This document shows positions 57,524 through 64,000 of a DNA stretch of 64,000 nt, piece after piece (within the stretch, counting starts at the first letter, position 1; the number at the start of each line of letters is the position of its first letter). The notes beneath the pieces are model-generated. The model made no database searches. It saw only the letters and a program-made list of their open reading frames with translations, and was not told where the DNA came from. Origin of the DNA: JAVJST01 sp965229715. GTDB lineage: Bacteria; Pseudomonadota; Alphaproteobacteria; Rhodospirillales; Casp-alpha2. Position numbers and translations under genes: made by a program. The stretch spans positions 2,170,001-2,234,000 of the forward strand of contig CBDDJL010000002.1 in assembly GCA_965229715.1 (NCBI GenBank), read 5' to 3'.

Positions 57524-59815
57524 CTAGAAACGGGTACCGAAATTGAGGCGAATGATCTCGGTTTCGTCGAAATCTTCCTTAATGACAGCCTGACCGATAT
57601 CGAGTCCGATGGGACCGAAGGCGGACACCCACGTTGCCCCGACTCCAACCGACATTCTGAGTGATCCCGTATCCTGAGCATCGGGGCCGCCGGGCGTCAG
57701 TTCGCCGACGCTGCCGAAGTCCGTAAACACCCGACCGCGGATGTCGAGTTCTGAAACGAAATCCATGGGGAAGAAGACCTGAGCCGTCCCGGTGTACTTC
57801 CACTCGCCACCGAGAGAGTCCGATGTCGCGTTGTCACGCGGCCCGACGCCGGATGCAGCGAAGCCGCGTAAATCGGAACCGCCGACGAAGAAGCGGTCGA
57901 TCAGATCGATATCCTCGCTGAGACCCGTGATGATACCGGCTTCCGCTGCAAGATTGAGAATCCAGTCGTCGACAATCGGCATGTAGTAATCGCCGCGAAC
58001 CTCGTTGCGGATATAATGTTTATCGCCGCCGAAACCGGCAAGATCGTTGTCCATGCCGAGCAGATATCCATCTGTCGGGAAAATACGGCTATCGCGGAGA
58101 TCGTAGATCAATCCGTGTGAGATTTCCGACGTCAGGTCCTCGCCAACCTGGGAACGGATGAAGCGTGATGCGTCGGATGGTACGTTTTCAACCTTTTGAT
58201 TGGCGACTGTGTACGCCCAGGTTTGTCGCAGATCGTCGGTGAGCGGATAGCCGGTCCGCAACCTGAGACCGGTCCGCTCAAAGTCAAAGGAGCTCTCGTC
58301 CTGTTGATCGCGGGTCGTATGAAAGATGTCGAAACCGGCGGCGACATTCCGATCGAGAAAATACGGCTCGGTAAACTTGAGCTCCAGCTGCGTTCGTTCC
58401 GCCGCCAATCGGGCCGATACGCCCAGATCCTGGCCGCGGCCAAGAAAGTTCCGTTCACGAATACCGGTTTCGAACAACGGACCGTCATCCGTGGAGAAAC
58501 CGGCGCCGAAGGACAGCGATCCGGTCGACTTCTCCTGTACCTCGACGCGGACGACGGTCTTGTCCGTGTCGCTGCCGGGCAAGCGCTCGACCTCGACGGT
58601 TTCAAAAAAATTCAAATCCTGAATGTTGCGGCGCGAGCGGCGCATTTTGGCGGTGCTGAAGGCATCGCCCTCGACCATCTTGAACTCGCGGCGGATGACT
58701 TTGTCGATCGTCCGCACGTTGCCGACAATATCGATACGCTCGACGAACACGCGCGGGCCCTCGTTAATTTCGAAGGTTATGTCGATACGGCGTTCCGTGC
58801 GGTCGCGATTGATGCGCGGCCGCACATCGACGAAGGCGTAACCAAGATTGCCGACCTCATCGGTCAGGAAGTCAACCGTATCGTCAACGTCGCCGGAGTC
58901 ATACCAGTCCCCGGACTCGAGTTCGATCTGTTCGCGCAGCGCGTCTCCGTCCAAATCCTTCAATCGCGCGTCGACGGCCACTTCTCCGAAGGCATAACGC
59001 TCGCCTTCATCGACTGTAAACGTGATGAAGAAATCCTTGCGATCCGGTGTCAGTTCGGCGATGGCCGAAATCACCTTGAAGTCGGCATAACCCTCGTCAA
59101 GGTAGAACTGGCGCAGCAATTCGCGGTCCAACGTCAAACGGTCGGGGTCGTAGACATCGTCGGCCGACAGAAAACGATACCAGCGGGTTTCCTTGGTGCG
59201 GACCACGGAACGAAGATCGTCATCGTCGTACGCCGCATTGCCGATAAAGCGGATGTTGCGGATCTCCGTGGGATCGCCCTCGCTGATTTCGAACACGAGA
59301 TCGACACGATTTTGCGGAAGCTGGATAACCTTGGCTTCGACGGTTGCGGCAAAACGACCGATCTGGCGATAAAGGGTGAGAATGCGGCGAACGTCGTTCT
59401 GGACCTTGGTCCGCGTGTAGATGACCCGGGGCCGAAGCGACACTTCCGGCGCGAGGACCTCGTCTTCGAGCCGGTCATTTCCTTCGAATGCGATCCGGTT
59501 GATGATCGGATTTTCCACAACCCCGACGATCAGCGCGGTGTTCTGTCGCCGAAAGCTGACGTCAGCAAACAAGCCCGTGGCAAAGAGGCTCTTGAGGGAT
59601 CTGTCGAGGCGGCTGGCATCGAACGAGTCGCCGGGCTGAACCAGCAGATACGAGCGAATCGTCTCCGGATCGACCCGATTGGCGCCTTCGACCCTGATTT
59701 CCTCGATAATCTCGCCGGATTGCGCAATCTGGATCGTCGCCGAGGTCGCGGCACCGTACGGGACGAGGCCTGCGAGACTCAAAATTGTAGCGATTGCGAG
59801 CGCGCGCAGCATCAA
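57524..59815 (-). CDS. bamA: Outer-membrane protein assembly factor BamA
   Basis: Core of the Bam complex that inserts beta-barrel proteins. Signal peptide about residues 1-25, five POTRA domains to about residue 415 (first one IIEEIRVEGANRVDPETIRS), then a 16-strand barrel. The lid-loop motif appears as GGSDLRGFAASGVGPRD, where many relatives have VRGF. The protein ends NFGTRF with the terminal Phe expected of barrel proteins. Length 763 is normal. rseP is 56 bases upstream. Confidence 0.96.
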   Translation of the reverse strand: MMLRALAIATILSLAGLVPYGAATSATIQIAQSGEIIEEIRVEGANRVDPETIRSYLLVQPGDSFDASRLDRSLKSLFATGLFADVSFRRQNTALIVGVVENPIINRIAFEGNDRLEDEVLAPEVSLRPRVIYTRTKVQNDVRRILTLYRQIGRFAATVEAKVIQLPQNRVDLVFEISEGDPTEIRNIRFIGNAAYDDDDLRSVVRTKETRWYRFLSADDVYDPDRLTLDRELLRQFYLDEGYADFKVISAIAELTPDRKDFFITFTVDEGERYAFGEVAVDARLKDLDGDALREQIELESGDWYDSGDVDDTVDFLTDEVGNLGYAFVDVRPRINRDRTERRIDITFEINEGPRVFVERIDIVGNVRTIDKVIRREFKMVEGDAFSTAKMRRSRRNIQDLNFFETVEVERLPGSDTDKTVVRVEVQEKSTGSLSFGAGFSTDDGPLFETGIRERNFLGRGQDLGVSARLAAERTQLELKFTEPYFLDRNVAAGFDIFHTTRDQQDESSFDFERTGLRLRTGYPLTDDLRQTWAYTVANQKVENVPSDASRFIRSQVGEDLTSEISHGLIYDLRDSRIFPTDGYLLGMDNDLAGFGGDKHYIRNEVRGDYYMPIVDDWILNLAAEAGIITGLSEDIDLIDRFFVGGSDLRGFAASGVGPRDNATSDSLGGEWKYTGTAQVFFPMDFVSELDIRGRVFTDFGSVGELTPGGPDAQDTGSLRMSVGVGATWVSAFGPIGLDIGQAVIKEDFDETEIIRLNFGTRF

Positions 59816-59871
59816 GCCTGATCCCTGGGATATGCCGGTGTCGGCCCTGTCAGACGCTCAGCGCCCTAAAC

Positions 59872-60975
59872 TCAGGAAAACCAACGATAAATAATGTCGT
59901 TTTTCGTTACCCAAACGAACAGGAGCAATACCAGAATCAGGCCGAATCGGAAACTGTATTCTTGCACCCGTTCGTTAACGGGACGCCCGAGGACCGCTTC
60001 AGCGGCATAAAACACAAGATGTCCGCCATCGAGCATGGGAATCGGGAACAGATTGATCAGTCCCAGGTTGACCGATAATGCGGCGGAAAAGATGATCAGC
60101 GATATCCAACCGTCTGCCGCCATTTCACCGGACAATTGGGAAATACGCAGCGGTCCGCCCAATCCTTCCGGGTCGCCCTGACCGCTCAGCAACTCGCCGA
60201 CATAGCCGAGAATACCCCATACCATGGCGCCGGTTCGTTCGATGCCGAACCAGACGGCGGCAATCGGATTCTCCCGGTCGTATTCGACCTGTGCCGGATC
60301 GGGCATGATCCCGAGGCGCCCGGTTTCGGCGCCGTCGATCCCCGTGACGGTATTCGGAACAGCCGTGAGAACCGTCTCCGTCCCATCGGCTCGGGTCACA
60401 AACATTTCAAGCGTTCGGCCAGGACTGGAGCCGACGATACGTTGCAAATCCGAGAAGTGCGTTACGGCCTCGCCGTCGATCGCCGTAATGGTGTCGCCTT
60501 CCATCAGGCCTGCCTCGGCCGCCGGGCTGTCCGGCACTACCTCGCCGACGCCCGAGAGCGGATTTGGCGTGCCGACAACGCCGGCCAACAATGCGAACAC
60601 CACGGCGGCAAACAGGAAATTCGCCAGCGGGCCGCCCAGAACGATGGCAGTGCGCTGGCCAAGCCGCTTGTGGGCGAAGGATACGGCCCTTTCGTCTTCC
60701 GTCAGTTCTCGTTCTTCGTCGCCATCGACGACGGTATCGCTCTCGCCGAACATCTTGACGTAACCGCCAAGGGGTATCGCGCTGATTTTCCAGCGCGTGC
60801 CGGCGTCATTGGTCCAGCCGTAGATTTCGGGTCCGAAGCCGATCGAAAACACCTCGACCCGTACGTTGTTGCGCCGTGCGATCCAATAATGACCCCACTC
60901 ATGCACGTAGACGAGGACCGTCAAAACGATCAGGAAGTAGAAAATTTCATGCGCTGCGCTGAATAGAGATTCCAT
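59872..60975 (-). CDS. rseP: RIP metalloprotease RseP (site-2 protease)
   Basis: Membrane zinc protease that cuts anti-sigma factors and signal-peptide remnants. HExxH motif is HEWGH in VLVYVHEWGHYWIARRNNV at residues 25-29. The third ligand is in LFPIPMLDGGHLVFYAAEAV near the C terminus. A single PDZ domain lies at about 125-205 (SPAAEAGLMEGDTITAIDGE), where E. coli RseP has two. Four membrane spans. Length 367. Followed by bamA as in most proteobacteria. Confidence 0.94.
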   Translation of the reverse strand: MESLFSAAHEIFYFLIVLTVLVYVHEWGHYWIARRNNVRVEVFSIGFGPEIYGWTNDAGTRWKISAIPLGGYVKMFGESDTVVDGDEERELTEDERAVSFAHKRLGQRTAIVLGGPLANFLFAAVVFALLAGVVGTPNPLSGVGEVVPDSPAAEAGLMEGDTITAIDGEAVTHFSDLQRIVGSSPGRTLEMFVTRADGTETVLTAVPNTVTGIDGAETGRLGIMPDPAQVEYDRENPIAAVWFGIERTGAMVWGILGYVGELLSGQGDPEGLGGPLRISQLSGEMAADGWISLIIFSAALSVNLGLINLFPIPMLDGGHLVFYAAEAVLGRPVNERVQEYSFRFGLILVLLLFVWVTKNDIIYRWFS

Positions 60976-61005
60976 GGTTCTCGCCGATTCGGGGTGTCGT
61001 TGTCT

Positions 61006-62211
61006 TTACTCGGATCCGGATATAACGGCCTCGGCTAATCTTCGGGCGTTTTGATCGCACACGAGGATATCGTCAAGGGCTTCCGGGTCACGGTTCGGTG
61101 TTCTTTCCATCACGCGTTCGACTGTGGTCGCGACGTCCGTGAACGCGATGCGCCCATCGAGGAATGCCGCTACGGCAACCTCATTTGATGCATTTAGGAC
61201 TGTCGGCAACGATCCGCCAGCATCGAGCGCCTCGCGGGCAAGCCTGAGGGCGGGGAAACGTTCGTTATCCGGCTTTTCGAAAGTAAGCTGAGCAATGCTT
61301 GCAAGGTCGAGCCTCTCTGCCGGCGTTTCGATGCGGTCGGGCCAAGCCATCGCATAGGCAATGGGCGTTCGCATATCCGGCGAACCGAGTTGGGCCAGCA
61401 CCGATCCGTCGATATAGGAAACCATGCTGTGCACCACCGACTGCGGGTGCACCAGAATCTCGATCTGATCGCTGCGAACGGGAAACAGATGAAACGCTTC
61501 GATCAACTCGAGACCTTTGTTCATCATGGTTGCCGAATCGACGGAAATCTTGGCGCCCATGGACCAGTTCGGGTGGGCGACCGCTTGCGCCGGATTCATG
61601 TTTTTCATCTCGGCGATGCTTGCTGTCCGGAACGGCCCGCCCGATGCCGTGAGAATAATCTTCTCGACCCGGTCGGGGTTCTCAAAGTCGAAGACCTGAA
61701 AAATGGCGTTGTGCTCCGAATCGACCGGCAGCAGCGTCGCGCCGGAACGCCGCACCTCGTTCATGAACAGGTCGCCCGCGGAAACCAGGCACTCCTTGTT
61801 GGCGAGGCCGATCGTTGTGCCGCGCTGTACCGCGGCGAGCGTCGGGCGCAACCCGGCCGTTCCGACGATACCTGCAATGACAAGATCGCTGTTGTGGGCG
61901 GCGGCCTGCATCAAGCCCGCTTCGCCTGCGGCAACTTCGACACCGCTGCCGGCGAGCGCTGCTTTCAGGTCGTCGTACCGCCGGGCATCGCCGATCACGG
62001 CCAACGCCGGCTTGAACTTCAGCGCCTGGCGCGCCAATTCGTCGACTTTGCTGTGGGCCGTCAGCGCAGAAACCCGGAACCGGTCCGGCGAGCGTTCGAT
62101 CAGATCGAGCGTGTTGCAGCCGATCGAACCCGTCGAGCCCAGAACGGTCACGGTCCGGGGCGTTCCGGCGGCGGTTCGACGCGGCGAAACAGGCATGGTG
62201 GTCAAGGCCAT
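61006..62211 (-). CDS. dxr: 1-deoxy-D-xylulose-5-phosphate reductoisomerase
   Basis: Second step of the MEP isoprenoid pathway, making 2-C-methylerythritol 4-phosphate with NADPH. The nucleotide motif is VTVLGSTGSIGCNTLDLIER near residue 25. The metal/substrate loop is PVDSEHNAIFQVF, and the flexible active-site loop is AHPNWSMGAKISVDSATMMN. The segment GLANKECLVSAG has Cys where E. coli has Ser. Length 401. The ATG overlaps the cdsA end by ten bases in another frame. Confidence 0.96.
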   Translation of the reverse strand: MALTTMPVSPRRTAAGTPRTVTVLGSTGSIGCNTLDLIERSPDRFRVSALTAHSKVDELARQALKFKPALAVIGDARRYDDLKAALAGSGVEVAAGEAGLMQAAAHNSDLVIAGIVGTAGLRPTLAAVQRGTTIGLANKECLVSAGDLFMNEVRRSGATLLPVDSEHNAIFQVFDFENPDRVEKIILTASGGPFRTASIAEMKNMNPAQAVAHPNWSMGAKISVDSATMMNKGLELIEAFHLFPVRSDQIEILVHPQSVVHSMVSYIDGSVLAQLGSPDMRTPIAYAMAWPDRIETPAERLDLASIAQLTFEKPDNERFPALRLAREALDAGGSLPTVLNASNEVAVAAFLDGRIAFTDVATTVERVMERTPNRDPEALDDILVCDQNARRLAEAVISGSE

Positions 62212-62885
62212 AGGTCAATATGCCCCGGTTGCACGAGCGAGACAATCACGGCGCCGATCGATGCGGCCAGAAGGCCGTCGATCCGGTCGAGCACACCACC
62301 ATGCCCAGGGATCAGGCTGCCTGAGTCTTTGACTGCGAAACGGCGCTTGGCGTGAGACTCGAGCATGTCGCCGAGCGCCGAAAACAGCGCGAGTACGCTG
62401 CCTGCCGCGGCGACGATGGGCCAGGCGTCGGCAGTCGAGCTGTACTGCGCCATCGCCGCGCCTGCCGCTGCGGCAGCGGCGACGCCGCCGACGAGGCCGG
62501 ACCATGTTTTCTTCGGACTAATGGCGGGCGCCAGTTTGGGGCCCTTTAGCGTCGAACCCACTAGATACGCGCCGGTGTCTGCCGCCCAGACCGCCAGAAT
62601 GACCCAAAGAACGACCTCGAATCCGTGCGGATGCATGGCCCTGAGCCAGACCAGACCGAGGCATCCCAGCGAGATGTAAAGCGTGCCTGCGGCAACGACC
62701 AGACTTCTGACCGGCATCGATGGCAATGCGCCTGGCGTCCGGCACATCCGATACCATTCGTGAACCGCGATAATCAGGATGAGCCCTATCAGGAGTTGGA
62801 ACCATACGCCGCCTTGCCATTCCGCGACGAGAACGACGGGGGCGAGAACGATGGCGGAAAGGCTGCGGACAAACAGGTTGCGCAT
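62202..62885 (-). CDS. cdsA: Phosphatidate cytidylyltransferase
   Basis: Makes CDP-diacylglycerol for phospholipid synthesis. Multi-span membrane protein of 227 residues. The C-terminal CDS signature is SALGDMLESHAKRRFAVKDS followed by PGHGGVLDRIDGLL, with the metal-binding Asp residues. The AVWAADTGAYLVGSTLKGPK segment is also conserved. The start MRNLFVRSLSAIVLAPVV is chosen; the frame runs 48 codons further upstream only as uppS antiframe. uppS ends 14 bases before. Confidence 0.94.
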   Translation of the reverse strand: MRNLFVRSLSAIVLAPVVLVAEWQGGVWFQLLIGLILIIAVHEWYRMCRTPGALPSMPVRSLVVAAGTLYISLGCLGLVWLRAMHPHGFEVVLWVILAVWAADTGAYLVGSTLKGPKLAPAISPKKTWSGLVGGVAAAAAAGAAMAQYSSTADAWPIVAAAGSVLALFSALGDMLESHAKRRFAVKDSGSLIPGHGGVLDRIDGLLAASIGAVIVSLVQPGHIDLWP

Positions 62886-62899
62886 CACGCCGCGCCTAG

Positions 62900-63646
62900 T
62901 CAGCCGCTGGTCGCGCCAAAGCGGCGTTCGCGCCGGTGATACGACGCAATGACGGCGGCGAAATCCCCGGCGGCGAAATCGGGCCACAACGTGTCGACGA
63001 AAACGAACTCCGAATAGGCGCTCTGCCACAGCAGGAAATTGCTGATCCGTTGTTCCCCGCTGGTCCGGACCATGAGATCGGGATCCGGAATATCATGTGT
63101 GTAGAGGACCTCGCTGATGGCCGTCTCGTCTATCGCGTCCGGCAGGCGATGCCCGCTCGCGACCTCCTGCGCCAGCTTTCGCATGCCGCAAACGAGCTCG
63201 TCCCGGCCGCCGTAGCTCAACGCCAGGATGAGATTGAGTCGCGTGTTCTCCCGGGTCCGGTTTTCGCCATCCTCGATCAATGCGGCAATGTCCGGGTCGA
63301 GGCGTTGCCGGTCGCCGATCACACGGAACCGGACACCGTTCCTGTAGAGTTCGGCGATCTCGCTTCGCAGGTAAATCCTCAGTAACGCCATCAGGCTGCT
63401 GACCTCGTCGCTTGGCCGTTTCCAGTTTTCTGACGAGAAGCCGTAGAGCGTGAGGTATTCGACGCCGTGATCGATCGCCGCCTCGACCGTGCGGCGAACC
63501 GCTTCGGCACCGCGCCGGTGCCCTTCTGTTCTCGGCAGACCGCGCGACTTTGCCCATCGACCGTTGCCGTCCATGATGATGGCGACGTGACGGGGGGGCG
63601 GCGGCGTTTCGCCGGTCGATCGGACGGGAGCGCCGGAACCAGCCAT
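62900..63646 (-). CDS. uppS: Isoprenyl (undecaprenyl) diphosphate synthase, cis-type
   Basis: Builds the C55 carrier lipid for peptidoglycan and O-antigen. The catalytic Asp loop is VAIIMDGNGRWAKSRGLPRT near residue 23. GVEYLTLYGFSSENWKRP and the C-terminal PDLMVRTSGEQRISNFLLWQ complete the family set. Length 248. It starts on the last base of the frr stop, so the two are coupled. Confidence 0.95.
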   Translation of the reverse strand: MAGSGAPVRSTGETPPPPRHVAIIMDGNGRWAKSRGLPRTEGHRRGAEAVRRTVEAAIDHGVEYLTLYGFSSENWKRPSDEVSSLMALLRIYLRSEIAELYRNGVRFRVIGDRQRLDPDIAALIEDGENRTRENTRLNLILALSYGGRDELVCGMRKLAQEVASGHRLPDAIDETAISEVLYTHDIPDPDLMVRTSGEQRISNFLLWQSAYSEFVFVDTLWPDFAAGDFAAVIASYHRRERRFGATSG

Positions 63647-64000
63647 CAGACCTGCATGATCTCCGATTCCTTGTTGGACAGGGCTTCATCGATTTTGCCG
63701 ACGGTATCGTCGGTCATTTTCTGAACCTCGTCGGAGTATCCGCGATGCTCGTCCTCGGAAATTTCGTGATCTTTCTCGGCGCGCTTCAGCTCATCCATGG
63801 CGTGCCGGCGAACGTTGCGGACCGCAACACGCGCCTCCTCCGCATACTTGCTTGCGATCTTGGTAAACTCCGTGCGGCGTTCCTCGGTCAACGCCGGGAT
63901 CGGGACGCGTACGATCTGGCCGTCGATCTGCGGATTGAGGCCGAGATCGGACTCCCGGATCGCCTTGTCGACTGCATTGACCAGCGACTTGTCCCAGACC
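63646..64000 (-). CDS. frr: Ribosome recycling factor, C-terminal part (runs off the right edge)
   Basis: Splits post-termination ribosomes with EF-G. The frame is open from the window edge to the TGA at 63648-63646 (118 codons). Visible segments are WDKSLVNAVDKAIRESDLGL, VPIPALTEERRTEFTKIASK and EEARVAVRNVRRHAMDELKR, the last being the conserved RNVRR loop. It ends LSNKESEIMQV. The 5' third of the gene, including the start, lies beyond the window. Order frr-uppS-cdsA-dxr is conserved in proteobacteria. Confidence 0.95.
   Translation of the reverse strand, partial: VWDKSLVNAVDKAIRESDLGLNPQIDGQIVRVPIPALTEERRTEFTKIASKYAEEARVAVRNVRRHAMDELKRAEKDHEISEDEHRGYSDEVQKMTDDTVGKIDEALSNKESEIMQV

Noticed and set aside
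58196..59821. 541-codon plus-strand frame opposite bamA
   Set aside because: Composition is that of a codon-complement shadow (many Asp, Val, Ala, Arg) with no domain; bamA is certain.

Overview
The window is chromosomal DNA from a free-living Alphaproteobacterium, most likely of the order Rhodospirillales. The evidence is gene order and family content: a 14-gene complex I operon followed by birA-coaX-rnj-mce-DUF1467, the Aap general amino-acid transporter, LpxI in place of LpxH, a monofunctional BirA, and the block frr-uppS-cdsA-dxr-rseP-bamA-skp-lpxD-fabZ-lpxA-lpxI-lpxB. The DNA is GC-rich and almost fully coding. There is no phage, insertion sequence or CRISPR array. One patch at about 50.2-51.8 kb is visibly richer in A+T.

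Layout. (1) 0-3.5 kb: the 5' end of comEC (minus) diverges from gltX and gltA. (2) 3.5-22.7 kb, minus strand: one long run reading hupB, terminator, tRNA-Val, tRNA-Asp, nuoA to nuoN, birA, coaX, rnj, mce, DUF1467, tag. Most gene junctions overlap or lie within 60 bp. (3) 22.7-31.2 kb, minus strand: protein-quality genes (tig, clpP, clpX, lon, hupB), with tRNA-Leu and the NAD(P)HX repair gene nnr upstream. (4) 31.3-38 kb: a D-amino-acid dehydrogenase, a cluster of palindromic repeats, a hydrolase-OsmC fusion, a Nudix hydrolase, cysK, sseA and a secreted FecR-cyclophilin fusion. (5) 38-49.6 kb: amino-acid uptake (aapJQMP) beside a histidine-ammonia-lyase homologue that has lost its MIO triad. 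Divergent from that gene is a tight run of a PLP C-S lyase, a DddP-like M24 protein, hisI and modABC. (6) 49.6-52.7 kb: an orphan fliN and several small unrecognised genes in AT-richer DNA. (7) 52.4-64 kb, minus strand: lipid A, outer-membrane assembly and isoprenoid genes, ending in a partial frr.

How the genes work together. Regions 1, 2 and 7 are housekeeping: tRNA charging, TCA entry, NADH oxidation, cofactor attachment, RNA decay, and envelope building from UDP-GlcNAc acylation through BamA, with undecaprenyl and CDP-diacylglycerol supply.

The best candidate for something undescribed is 38.2-46.6 kb. A broad amino-acid importer sits next to two enzymes whose folds are intact but whose active sites are changed. 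The ammonia-lyase homologue lacks Ala-Ser-Gly and several other catalytic residues. The M24 protein keeps all six DddP-type metal ligands at exact spacing, but has Val where DMSP lyases have the proposed catalytic Asp. With the PLP lyase between them, the set looks like a route for an unidentified amino acid or organosulfur compound. The second novelty is the periplasmic FecR-cyclophilin fusion, whose cyclophilin half has a degraded active site.
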